Source: Pteria penguin (lineage: Eukaryota > Mollusca > Bivalvia > Pterioida > Pteriidae). From it: a DNA stretch of 64,000 nucleotides. Below the pieces are notes generated by a model that was given only the letters and a program-made list of their open reading frames with translations, did not search any database and was not told where the DNA came from. Below, piece after piece: positions 33,966-44,756 of this stretch (its first letter is position 1; every line of letters begins with the position of its first letter). The stretch spans positions 69,983,731-70,047,730 of the forward strand of contig CM068583.1 of the NCBI GenBank assembly GCA_035048485.1, written 5' to 3'. The position numbers and the translations under genes are program-made.

Positions 33966-34030
33966 TACAATTTTTGTTTATTTATTCATATGTCTATATG
34001 TACTTGTTTTACAATATCAAATTGTCTCAG

Positions 34031-34141
34031 GTAGGTGTAAAGACATCAAGGATGACTGCATGACTAGGGCCAATAACGGAGAATGCGTCACCAACAACAA
34101 CTTCATGGAAATCAACTGTATGTTTTCCTGCGCATTATGTG
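34031..34141 (+). CDS. ADAMTS-like metalloprotease, ShKT domain
   Basis: The acceptor is ATTGTCTCAG and the donor G|GTAAGT, phase 1-1. It encodes CKDIKDDCMTRANNGEC, then the segment with NCMFSCALC. Six cysteines lie in the ShKT order C-x(2)-I-x-D-x-C ... G-x-C ... C-x3-C-x2-C. ShKT domains are common C-terminal modules on invertebrate secreted metalloproteases. The fold is shared with sea-anemone potassium-channel peptides, but nothing here indicates toxin function. Confidence 0.92.
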
Positions 34142-35520
34142 GTAAGTTATGTTCTGCAGTCCGCAGTAGGTTTGGGCACTTTGTATCACTTCTAACTATA
34201 TTGGTGATACTTTCGTTTCTGTATGTTAAGATATATTAAGATATCGGTAGTTTGCTAGTAGGGGTAAACAATTGGTATTTCTGATTTTGTATGGTTTTGA
34301 GAATGGCGACGTAAACATCCGATCGGGGCGAGGGACATTGAGCACTGAACTCTTAATTTCTAGTTGTTTACCCGTAATGGTCATATAGTTTACTTCATTA
34401 CATTCTTACAGCATATACTTATCGAAAAGATGCATCTAAAATGAAAGTAATGAAATACCAGAAACACATTGTCCTATTAGATTACCCAAAAGAAAATGTT
34501 CTTTCTTTTTCTTTTATCTTTCATTTATGAAATGGCCTTTCGAATGTTTATTCAGGTGTCTCTGACTTGCTCTTTGGACTACAAGATTTATGATACAGTA
34601 GTATTTACATTTCTATACTTACTTGTAAATTATGTAACATGACGAATAAATGGTTAAACCAAGACATTCGACTTTGGTAAGAATGTGGTCGTATCGTGTC
34701 CTCTCTGCAGGCATCAGTTGAAAACTGTACAAGTCCCAGTTTCTTATCTTGTTTCTTTTGTTCCAAAAGTAAAGCAAGGGTAGGTCATTTTCCCATGTGT
34801 TAGATATTTAACTTGCAACTAGTTTACGAATTTTGATGAAAGTCGGTACTAATGAAAAGGTTGCTGATGACAGATTTAGGTACATAGTACATTTCAACAT
34901 GTGATACGACATTTGAATGTATTAACACAAGCAGGTGGTTTGGGGGGTTCTTTTTGTTTGTTTGTTGTTTTTTTTGGGGGGGGGGGGGCGGGGTGTAATA
35001 TAACCCATTATCCGTTACCTGCAAATTTAGATTTATTATTATCCCAACCTGATGAGAAAATTTTTATATTTATAAAAATGCATATAAACAAAGGTCCATA
35101 TGTATCATGTTAAATGAGTTAGCTTCTGCAATTCGGGACCTTAAAGAAGGATCTTATTCTCTATATAGTATTCAAAATACTACGGTTTTATATAGTACGT
35201 TTTGCCTGGTACGATGTTTTTACTCTGTCGGGTAAAGAAAAATGCAAGCATCCTGGATGGACAAAAATATATACCTTGATCATAACTTAAAATCCGCGTG
35301 TTTATTCGATTAAGTCATTGGTTACACAAAATCTTCATTTTATACAACTTGATTTTGTAATCCTTATCGGTTATTTTTGGACTATCATTTCCCAACCATA
35401 CAGACTACGAAACTTCGATCGTGTACCCTGCTTGTAAACGCTCGCGATACCAAATTTGACATGTGCATTCTACATTAACTATTTCAATCTAACTGATTAA
35501 ACTAATATTTTTCCACACAG
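34142..35520 (+). other. Intron, nothing recognised
   Basis: 1.4 kb of AT-rich intron with a short G run at 34974-34990. No element or gene recognised. Confidence 0.5.
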
Positions 35521-36006
35521 TGCCAGAACCAACTACAGTATTCACTACTACTGAATCCACGACACCAGAACCAACTACAGTATCCACTACTACTGAATCT
35601 ACGACACCAGAACCAACTACAGTATCCACTACTACTGAATCCACGACATCAGAACCAACTACAATATCCACTACTACTGAATCCACGACACCAGAACCAA
35701 CTACAGTATCCACTACTACTGAATCTACGACACCAGAACCAACTACAGTATCCACTACTACTGAATCCACGACATCAGAACCAACTACAATATCCACTAC
35801 CACTGAATCCACGACATCAGAACCAACTACAATATCCACTACTACTGAATCCACGACACCAGAACCAACTACAGTATCCACTACCACTGAATCCACGACA
35901 TCAGAACCCTCTACGGTATCCACTACTACTAAATCAAAAACGACAGAACAAACACTGGTGTCGTCCAGTACTATAGTTACATCAACAGTATCATCATGGT
36001 GGCAAA
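35521..36006 (+). CDS. ADAMTS-like metalloprotease, mucin-like Thr/Ser/Pro repeat exon
   Basis: The acceptor is TTTTTCCACACAG and the donor A|GTAAGA, phase 1-1. The exon is an in-frame 42-bp repeat, about 10 copies, encoding TTTESTTPEPTTVS / TTTESTTSEPTTIS. It ends in a unique Ser/Thr tail (LVSSSTIVTSTVSSWWQ). It should be heavily O-glycosylated and act as an extended stalk between the ShKT domain and the C-terminal cysteine-rich region. Copy number is likely polymorphic. The minus-strand ORF here is a shadow. Confidence 0.88.
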
Positions 36007-36925
36007 GTAAGAACAACTTTTTTTATTCCTAATGAAATTTGTAAGTACAGTCAAATTTCGATAACTGTAAGGATAAGGGACTTTCTAAATCAATGAGTAT
36101 TTCCGAAGTTTCTGTGTCATCAATGAAAGAAAGATGAAAGATGTTGTCAGGGCGGCATGATTAATTAGTTTCCGTACTTCTAAGGTTGGGGTTACCGAAG
36201 TTCGACTGTATGCATTCAGATGAACAGAGCACAGTTGGTTCACATTTTGATATTTATATCTGTTTCATAATAACATTCATGCTCAAATTTTTATGACTTT
36301 CATCTTGAGTGACCTGTTGGTATTTGTTCTTGACTTTTTTTTATGGAGGATTATTTATAAATTTTTAAACGTTGTACTGCTTTTATAGTGAGTGTGAAGG
36401 TATGTCGGTAAACCGGTTAACCATACTAACTGACTGAGGATTGTCATTTCAACTGATCGTCCTTATTCGTATCCCAACTGCACTGCAGACTTTTGTCCGT
36501 AGTGACTTTTCTAATACAACTGAATATCTTCTTTCCTTACCGTAATAAGATCTGTTCTAAATATTTCAGAAACTAATTTGTTTATTACACAGCTACCAGA
36601 CACAAATGAAAAATGCAATATATTGTGTACACTAGTTTTACCCTCACCAACAGTAATGAAAATTGATATGAGTGATCATGAAAATAGCAAGCGCCTATGA
36701 AAAACGTGTTTTGATGCATTGGTATTTTCATTACTGTGTGAGAATTTCCCGATTTGCTAACATTGCAAAAATAATGCACTTGGTAATATGTTTCAAAAGA
36801 AGCACAAAAATATGATCAACTAAACAATGCAGTTAAAATAGATATAAATGTGATTTATTTCTTTGATCACAATAGTGATAAGAGTATGATTGTGTTGAGT
36901 ACATACATTGTAAATTTCATTGTAG
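36007..36925 (+). other. Last intron, nothing recognised
   Basis: 0.9 kb of AT-rich sequence. The open frame of the final exon runs back into this intron to 36850, but the splice acceptor TTTCATTGTAG fits the phase. Confidence 0.55.
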
Positions 36926-37620
36926 AGGATAGTGTTTCCTGGTGTCACCCAGATAACGGACATCGAGGAGCATCTACAAAATGTACAAAACTACCAGAAT
37001 ACACTGACTACCAACTAGCTACATGCCTGACGTCATCGGAAGTTACACTCAGAACCGGAAATACGCGCTGCGCAGACGACTGTCGATCATACTGTATATT
37101 GCCATGTATGACAGAGACGTACAACGCAAGGAATGGCAGCGTTACAGGCACATGCCAGTGTGACCCGGGTCTTACAACGGATGCAAGCACAGGTCTGCCC
37201 ACATGGTGCTTCTCACCGCAAGGCCATTGCCAGTTCTTTGTCGATTGTCTAGGTGCTCGTTACAGCAACTGCACCGAATTGCCTCTTACCGACATGACGT
37301 CCCAATGCCAGTGGTTCACTGAAAACTTGTTTGTTTATAACAACTGCACAACGCGAGCATGGATAAGGGAGATACGGCATTGCCTGCAGGCCTTCTATGT
37401 TGACCATTTAGATGTGACTTTGAATTGCTCTGATCTGAGTAGGACATATTATCCCAAGTCATTAAATGATTGTTTTCGGTATAGTGTTAACGGAGAATTT
37501 GATTTCTGTTCACTACAGTCCACTGACAGAGCCTCTATAATTAGCGCTGTGGTAACTGTATTCGATTCCAATTTGATAATCAGTATCAACTCTACACTAA
37601 ACTGGATGGAGAATTGTTAA
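36926..37620 (+). CDS. ADAMTS-like metalloprotease, last exon: unnamed Cys-rich C-terminus
   Basis: 231 codons after the phase-1 acceptor, ending at TAA (37618-37620). The first part has about 14 cysteines (WCHPDNGH ... CADDCRSYCILPC ... CQCDPG). The second part starts GHCQFFVDCLGARYSNC and contains AWIREIRHCLQAFYVD and LNDCF. The W-I-x2-(I/V)-R-x-CLQ arrangement recalls a cysteine-rich module I have seen in other invertebrate secreted proteins, but I cannot name it. No transmembrane segment or GPI signal is evident, so the protein is probably secreted. No clear AATAAA follows before the 27-bp array. Confidence 0.88.
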
Positions 37621-37749
37621 CTACACATTGTTGCATATAAACCTTTGAAAACATTCTCAACTTGAAATTTTTATTTCCCAGAAACTTCCGAGTACAAATG
37701 GTTTACTTTAAGATATATTTTGAAATGATAATATCCTAGAAATTACAGT

Positions 37750-40450
37750 TATCAATCTGGTGTGATTGTTTAGAGTTATTATTATTATTTTGTATTTGTA
37801 TGAGTGTGACAGTCTTGATTTATCTATGTTTTGTTACAGTTTAGAATTTCCTATCTTGTTTGGCAGTCAAGAGTTAGATATCTTCTGTAACATTCTGGAG
37901 TTATCTATCTTGTGTGACAATCTAGAGTTATGTAATGTTCTGTGACAGTCTTGTGTTCTGTATCTCCTGTGACAATCTGGAGTTATGTAATGTTCTATGA
38001 CAGTCTTGTGTTCTTGATCTTGTGTGAATCTGGAGTTATGTAATGTTCTATGACAGTCTTGTGTTCTTGATTTTGTGTGACAGTCTGGAGTTAGGTATCT
38101 TGTGTGACAATCTGGAGTTATGTAATGTTCTGCGACAGTCTTGTGTTCTTGATCTTGTGTGACAGTCTGGAGTTATGTATCTTGTGTGACATTCTGGAGT
38201 TATGTAATGTTCTGCAACAGTCTTATGTTCTTGCACTACAATCAAATATTTTTGTAATGTGTTATATGTTCTTGTATATTATTTATATTCATGTATTGTA
38301 TAGCTCCATTGTGACTTCTGCCACATAACTGAGCTAGTAACTCCTCTTTTTTCTTTGATCTTGTGTGACAGTCTGGAGTTATGTATCTTGTGTGTCAGTC
38401 TGGAGTTCTCTATCTTGTGTGTCAGTCTGGAGTTATGTAATGTTCTGTAACAGTCTGGAGCTCTCTATCTTGTGTGGCAATCTGGAGTTATGTAATGTTC
38501 TGTGACAGTCTTGTGTTCTTGATCTTGTGTGACAGTCTGGAGTTATGTATCTTTTGTGACAGTCTGAAGTAATGTAATGTTCTATGACAGTCTTGTGTTC
38601 TCTATCTTTAGTGACAATCTGGAGTTACGTATCTTGTGTGACAGTCTGGAGTTATGTAATGTTCTGCGACAGTCTTGCGTTCTTGATCTTGTGTGACAGT
38701 CTGGAGTTATGTATCTTGTATGTCAGTCTGGAGTTCTCTATCTTGTGTGTCAGTCTGGAGTTATGTAATGTTCTGTAACAGTCTGGAGCTCTCTATCTTG
38801 TGTGGCAATCTGGAGTTATGTAATGTTCTATGACAGTCTTGTGTTCTTGATCTTGTGTGAATCTGGAGTTATGTAATGTTCTATGACAGTCTTGTGTTCT
38901 CTATCTTGTGTGACAATCTGGAGTTATGTATCTTGTGTGACAGTCTGGAGTTATGTAATGTTCTGCGACAGTCTTGCGTTCTTGATCTTGTGTGACAGTC
39001 TGGAGTTATGTATCTTGTGTGACAGTCTGGAGTTATGTAATGTTCTGTGACAGTCTTGTGTTCTTGATCTTGTGTGACAGTCTGGAGTTATGTAATATTC
39101 TGTGACAGTTATGAATTTTCTATCTTGTGTAATAGTCTTCATTCTTTTATTTTGTGTGACTATCTAGAGTTATCTTTCTTGCGTTACTGTCTGGATTTAT
39201 CTATTTTATGTGGCAGTCAGGATTTGACAGGCTGTAACTATCTGTCTTGTGTAGTCTTGAATTATATAGCTTGTGTGACAGTCTGGAGTTATCTATCTAG
39301 AAAGATAGCCTTTAGTTCTCCATTATGTTTGACAGTCTGGAGTTATCTATTTTATGTGACAATCTTTAGTCCTCTATCTAGTGTGGTAGTCTTGCGTTTT
39401 CTGTTATGTGTTACAGTCTAAAATTATCAATCTTGTATGACCGTCTGGAGTCCTGTACCTTGTATGACAGTCTGGAGTTCTCTATCTTGTGTGACAGTCT
39501 AGAGCTCTCTATCTTGTGTAACAGTCTGGAGTTATGTAATGTTCTGTGACAGTCTGGAGTTCTCTATCTTGTGTGATAGTCTGGAGTTCTCTATCTTGTG
39601 TGACAGTGGAGTTATGTAACTTGTGTGACAGTCTGGAGTTCTCTATCTTGTGTGACAGTCTGGAGTTATGTATCTTGTGTGACAGTCTGGAGTTCTCTAT
39701 CTTGTGTGACAGTCTGGAGTTATGTAACTTGTGTGACAGTTTGGAGTTCTCTAACTTGTGTGACAGTCTGGAGTTATGTATCTTGTGTGACAGTCTGGAG
39801 TTCTCTATCTTGTGTGACAGTCTGGAGTTATGTAACTTGTGTGACAGTTTGGAGTTCTCTAACTTGTGTGACAGTCTGGAGTTCTCTATCTTGTGTGACA
39901 GTCTGGAGTTCTCTATCTTGTGTGACAGTCTGGAGTTATGTAACTTGTGTGACAGTTTGGAGTTCTCTAACTTGTGTGACAGTCTGGAGTTCTCTATCTT
40001 GTGTGACAGTCTGGAGTTATGTAACTTGTGTGACAGTTTGGAGTTCTCTATCTTGTGCGACAGTCTGGAGTTCTCTATCTTGTGTGACAGTTTGGAGTTC
40101 TCTATCTTGTGTGACAGTCTGGAGTTCTCTATCTTGTGTGACAGTCTGGAGTTCTCTATCTTGTGTAACGGCCTTAAATTCGTCTATATTTGTGTGACAG
40201 TTTAGAGTTCTCTATCCCGTGCCACATTCTGGAGTCGTCCATCTTGTGTAACAGTCTGGAGTTTATCTTGTGTGACGGACTAGAGTTGTTTATATTGTGT
40301 AATAGTTTCTAGCTGTCCATCTTGTGTGACAGTCTGGAGTCTCTAACTCACCATCTTGTATGACAATCTATTGTTCTTCACCTTGTGTGACAGTCTGGAG
40401 TTTTCAATTTTGTGTGACAGTCTGGAATTACATGTATCCGTGTGACTCTT
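37750..40450. repeat. 27-bp minisatellite array 3' of the protease gene
   Basis: About 95 units of GTGTGACAGTCTGGAGTTCT then CTATCTT, with TTATGTAATGTTCTG variants in the first half. The part at 39540-40200 is nearly pure, and because 27 is 9 codons it leaves long open frames, which are not genes. It starts only about 130-170 bp after the stop codon, so it may be part of the 3' UTR. Confidence 0.93.
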
Positions 40451-40552
40451 TGTGTGAATTGTAGAACTATTGTATGGTAAGAAACATCTCCCTGAGTGTA
40501 GTCGTACTCATAGAATTACATGTTAATTTGTCTCTAGTGGTCTAAATACATA

Positions 40553-41890
40553 CGAGGGGTGTTCCGAAATTATTGTTACTTGCGCAATATCTCGTGGAAA
40601 TAGTGCTAAATGAGCTTAAAACTACCTCATGGCGATAGCGTGATATCTGAAGCGTGGTATAGGTAAATTTCTCGCTCACAATGACACTGACCTTGGTGCT
40701 GTGTACATTGTTTTGTAGCGTACTCGTTACACTCTATATATATATGGTTGGCAAGAGAGCTGAAAACGTAATTGAAATTAGGGCCTATATCAAAGGTAGG
40801 TCTCTACTTGGCTTAAAGGCGGTAGATATTCATCGTGAGGTGTGTGATATTTATGGGAAGGGTCAAATGTCATATATGACTATTTGTAGGTGGGTTGCTC
40901 GATTTAAGTCGGGACACCAGCAGCTGAAAGATGCTGCTCACACAGGTCGCCCTGCAACAACAACAACAAAGCATAACATTGAACGAATTCGGCAAATCCT
41001 TGAAAAAGATGCAAGGTACACTGTCAGGCAGTTAGCTAAAATGACAGGCTTGTCTCTAGCACGTATTCATTGTATTTTAAAGAAACATCTTAAGTTGGGC
41101 AAGATCAATGCCAGGTGGATACCCCATTTACTAACTGACGACCAAAAGAGGTCCCGGGTTGACAAGGCCAAATCCTTATTGAAGAAATACCCAAAATACA
41201 GCAAAAAGGCTTTTGATAATTTGGTCACAGGTGATGAAACATGGGTGTATTTTTTCGAGCCCAAAAGAAAATGCTCTAATCGAATCTGGGCAAACAAAAA
41301 CGCCAGGCGCCCTAGCATTGCTAAAAGAATACGCACCGTGAGGAAGATTTTGTATGTCATATTCTTTGATAACAAGGGTCCAATCATGCAAATCCCTGTT
41401 CCGAAAGGCAAAACTGTCACAGCAAAGTATTATAGAGACGTTGTACTTCGAAAACTGAAGAAAGTCTACAAACGCCGCCGCCCACATACAGGTTTGAAGA
41501 ACCTCAGGCTCTTGCATGACAATGCGCCAGCACACAAGGCGCGTATTGTAACGGAGTTTATGAAGGCAGAAAAGGTCACTGTCCTCCCCCACCCTGCATT
41601 TTCACCAGACTTGGCCCCCTGTGACTTTTTCTTGTTCCTCAAACTAAAATTTCACCTATCTGGAAAAAAATATAAATCAAGAAATGCCCTTGGCTCTGCA
41701 ATTCACCAGTATCTTATGAGTATACCAATTCAAGAGTACGAAAACTGTTTCCAAAAGTGGATTGATCGGTTGAAACGATGCATAAATGCAGAGGGGGAGT
41801 ACTTCGAAGGACAAGGCAAAGTAAAATGATCACAATTACTTCTATCAAAAAGAAATCGCCAAAGTAACAATAATTTCGGAACATCCCTCG
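40553..41890 (+). mobile_element. Intact mariner-like transposon
   Basis: 1338 bp flanked by TA (40551-40552 and 41891-41892). The 29-bp terminal inverted repeats begin CGAGGG(G/A)TGTTCCGAAATT and differ at one base (40553-40581, 41862-41890). It encodes one uninterrupted transposase. The near-identical ends and open frame indicate a recent insertion. Confidence 0.95.
40744..41829 (+). CDS. Mariner transposase (DD34D)
   Basis: 361 residues from the ATG at 40744 (MVGKRAENVIEIRAY). The frame is open further up to 40681, but the extra 21 hydrophobic residues are not expected in this family. There is an N-terminal helix-turn-helix region with AAHTGRP; then RWIPHLL (the WVPH-x-L equivalent), TGDETWVYFFEP (first Asp), LLHDNAPAH (second Asp) and HPAFSPDLAPCDFFLF (third Asp). 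The spacing between the last two Asp residues is 34, as in true mariners. It catalyses cut-and-paste transposition into TA. No stop or frameshift is seen, so it is probably functional. Confidence 0.93.
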   Translation: MVGKRAENVIEIRAYIKGRSLLGLKAVDIHREVCDIYGKGQMSYMTICRWVARFKSGHQQLKDAAHTGRPATTTTKHNIERIRQILEKDARYTVRQLAKMTGLSLARIHCILKKHLKLGKINARWIPHLLTDDQKRSRVDKAKSLLKKYPKYSKKAFDNLVTGDETWVYFFEPKRKCSNRIWANKNARRPSIAKRIRTVRKILYVIFFDNKGPIMQIPVPKGKTVTAKYYRDVVLRKLKKVYKRRRPHTGLKNLRLLHDNAPAHKARIVTEFMKAEKVTVLPHPAFSPDLAPCDFFLFLKLKFHLSGKKYKSRNALGSAIHQYLMSIPIQEYENCFQKWIDRLKRCINAEGEYFEGQGKVK

Positions 41891-41892
41891 TA

Positions 41893-42780
41893 TCCAGAAG
41901 TAGTGGACAACCGAGGGTTCTACGGCAGATACTTTAAAATGGCCCCATTCATTACCCCACCCTGCTGAGGGGGGTAAATGACGTCATCATTAACCCGTCA
42001 CATGACCCCCACGACCTCAGGGATGACCTCTCTACTAACCCATTGACCTTTCTACTGAACCCTCGACCTATACTGACCCCCTATCCGACCTTTCATTTAG
42101 GGTCTGGATTTCTATTTCTAGAAGCTATAGAAAAAAAGAATGAGTCAGCAGATTTGGAATCAGCAACGTTTAACTTCTGCGACATATTGCTGCTATACCC
42201 ACCCCTTTTGTTCGGTTACATGATAGGGTGGTGACGTATTGTACCTTTATACGGACATGAAATGCCAGGGATGTCATCTCTATTGTTCGATTACAAAATG
42301 GAGTCGTAACGTATTTATACGGCATCATCAGTTTTAGGTTGTTAAAGTAAATTACCAAGGTAATTGATTTCATATTACTATGGTGATTGTACCACAGGTG
42401 ACATTCAGTAAAACATGACTGTAATATCTGTTACACAAAGAATAATAAAGAACGACAACTCTAATCAAAGTACAATATTTTCTTGATAAAATCAATACAT
42501 TCTAATGGTTTTATCTTCCTCGTATCCGTCTTCTATCAATCTCATGACATCGTGCATGACAGTACGATGAAGAGAACCGTTCTGAAGCTGTAACATGTAT
42601 TTGATGATGGTGATATATTGATCCATGCACTATCTTGTGTCCTTCTCGGCTAATTTCTCGTTTGCCTTTTCTTTGGCTTCCTCTTCCGTCATACTTTCTT
42701 TCTCGTATTTTTCTACTTTTTTCACCCATTCCTCTTCATTGTCTGCTTTAGTCAAATTCATCATGGTGACAAAAGCCTCC
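41893..42780. other. Non-coding stretch, nothing recognised
   Basis: Contains a pyrimidine-rich CCCC-rich patch (41940-42090) and otherwise plain sequence. Short ORFs are unsupported. Confidence 0.4.
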
Positions 42781-43730
42781 CCTTCTCTCTTATCGTCATT
42801 GCATTATATACTCGAGTCCATAGATTCATCGTCACTATCCCAACGCATCCATTTTTGGGGAGGCCTGTCATCGTCCTCCCTTTTCCTTTTTCTGGAACAC
42901 CATTCTTTCACTTGTCTCTGTAGATCGTGTACGTTATCAAGCACCACTCCACAGTCGTCACAGGACGGCATGTCTGGCTGTTGAACACGCGTCTGACCCG
43001 TAGCAGTGTCGTCTTCAGAATGAGTCGATATCAGAGGACAATCCGCTTTTATAGTCTGATCGTCTGGATGAATGCATTGAGTGTCTTTCCATTGTTCCGA
43101 TTCCTTACATTGATCTGATTGGTCAGTCAAAACATCTGTGTGCATACGTAAATGTTCAGGTGTAAAGGGTTTCAAATTGATCAACAAATACCCATACGGC
43201 TTAGATGTCGCTATATGGTAATATCTCATCAAGTGTTGAGGGTTTTCGGAATACACCTAACGAGCCAGAGTCATAGCCTGTTGTTTGTCGACGGGATTGT
43301 TGAAGAGGAACAAATAATGACAGTTTCTCCTCTGTACGAATTCTACTTGCGGATATCTCTTTGATGACGACAATGGCTGCCACCGTTTGTATAGCCACAC
43401 AAATCTCTGAGGAGCTGGGAATATCATAGTATTGCACTTCTGCAAAAGAGTCGTGACGAAGGCCGTTTTAATTTGCCACAGAACGTCGGCCCACTGACAG
43501 TGGCCGTGAATGGATGTTTAAAAACAAAGTTCTGTGGCGGCGGCGATGATGGCTGTTGCCACCGCTGCGGCGATGGTGTCTGTTGCGGCGGCGGCGGCGG
43601 CGGTGGTGACTGTTGCCGCCGCTGCGGCGGGGTTTCGTCCATCATTTCATGAAGATTTCTCAGATGTCTCAGCAAAACATCTTTTCTAGAAAACCACCCG
43701 TGACAGTCGGAGCATTTATACATGTTAACA
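42780..43730 (-). pseudogene. Broken P-loop ATPase with zinc-finger start (Polinton/adintovirus-like)
   Basis: The minus strand from 43723 starts MYKCSDCHGWFSRKDVLL, a C2H2 finger, then a Pro/Gln-rich linker, then KHPFTATVSGPTFCGK, a damaged Walker A (GPTGSGK(T) expected). A frame change follows. QRFVWLYKRWQPL and LFLFNNPVDKQQAMTLAR come next, with a TAG at about 43258 where the family continues, then PYGYLLINLKP and an acidic tail. The Walker B region is missing. The pattern matches, from memory, an ATPase-like family of self-synthesising elements and related animal DNA viruses. At least one frameshift, one nonsense codon and one deletion make it a relic. Confidence 0.5.
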
Positions 43731-43843
43731 CTTCGACGTTCACTCGAAAAACGAAGAATTTTTGCTTGAGCTGTTCCTTTTATATAGTTAGATTAGTCCT
43801 AATCGCAATACATTCGGGGATTGTCGTAATTGGAGTGTAAGCG

Positions 43844-44230
43844 TCACTTCTCCAGCAATGAATGTTGCTGGCGCTTGTAGTCTTTATCCCTGATTTCAAT
43901 GTTCAATTGATGAAAATCTCTGATCCGTAACGGAATTTCATATGGATTAAGTAAAATTTCGTTCGTAGTATTTTTCAAGTACACTCTTCGTAATAAAGGT
44001 CTCTGATATTCTCCAACTATTTCCATATCACATACATCACAATAAATATAAAGCTCTTTGTCAAAGTTTTCTCTCTTGACATATGTAAAATGACTTTCAC
44101 ACAACTCTACTGTCCAATATTCCGATAAGTATAATCTCTCGGGTAACTGTATTCTAAAATTCCATGGTTAATTTTGAGGGAAAATATTCTGACATTCAGA
44201 AGATCGTATCATCATTCTGTATGACATTTT
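43844..44230 (-). pseudogene. Broken capsid-associated (F54H12.2-like) protein fragment
   Basis: The minus-strand ORF 44104-43844 contains ELYIYCDVCDMEIVGEYQ, RPLLRRVYLK, NPYEIPLRIRDFHQLNIEIR and a basic end. This resembles the family labelled F54H12.2-like, which I associate with Polinton/adintovirus-type elements. The frame continues upstream with LPERLYLSEYWTVELCE and a stop near 44166. A SINE inserted at 44246 cuts off the remainder. The assignment is from pattern memory only. Confidence 0.42.
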
Positions 44231-44245
44231 CATCTTTAATGTCGA

Positions 44246-44520
44246 TCGATTTTGATTGATTATTGTTTTACGTCACACCACGAATATTTCACTTATATGG
44301 TGACGGCATCTGCCTGATGCGGAGCATACAAATTTTGACCTTTGCAATGGACCCACCCGAAGCAGTTAGGGATCTTTAACGTGCCATGCATACCACGACA
44401 CGGGACCTCGGATTTTATTGTCTCATCCGAAAGACATGACACCGGCATGACCAGAGCGGGACTCGAACCCTGGCCTCCCGATCAGGAGTCCGACGCGATA
44501 CCACTAGGCAACGCCGGCTT
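44246..44520 (-). mobile_element. tRNA-derived SINE, minus strand
   Basis: On the minus strand it has a tRNA-like head (GCCGGCGTTGCCTAGTGG A box, GGTTCGAGTCCC B box). The body shares ATGTC(A/T)TTCGGATGAGAC, CCGAAGCAGT (inverted CACTGCTTCGG) and GGTGACGGCATCTGCC with the other copies, and the tail is (TCAA)n-like. The 12-bp target duplication CTTTAATGTCGA lies at 44234-44245 and 44521-44532. Confidence 0.88.
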
Positions 44521-44599
44521 CTTTAATGTCGACGTTCACTCTTCAAGGAATCTTTATCAAATGACGTAAATTCATTTCTATACTCTTTTTTATAAAACA

Positions 44600-44700
44600 A
44601 CTTAAAACATGGGCTTTGTTGTTCGGAAGTGTGAATGTAAACCATATTTTCGAGCAGATGATTTTCCACAAGCGTCACAGTCATACTTAATTGGACTCAT
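44600..44700 (-). other. Zinc-finger-like mini-ORF
   Basis: From the ATG at about 44700 on the minus strand it reads YDCDACGKSSARKYGLHSHF, with C-x2-C and two nearby His, but the spacing is not a normal C2H2. It may be part of the same viral-type relic. A 30-base poly-A tract follows at 44711-44740. Confidence 0.3.
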
Positions 44701-44708
44701 GGTTTGCT

Positions 44709-44741
<33 letters not shown>

Positions 44742-44756
44742 ACCAAATAAGAATAT

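Noticed and set aside
39546..40205. 219- and 190-codon Leu/Cys-rich frames
   Set aside because: Products of the 27-bp repeat (9 codons) downstream of the protease stop codon.
41067..41592. Minus-strand ORFs of 117 and 138 codons
   Set aside because: Antisense to the mariner transposase.
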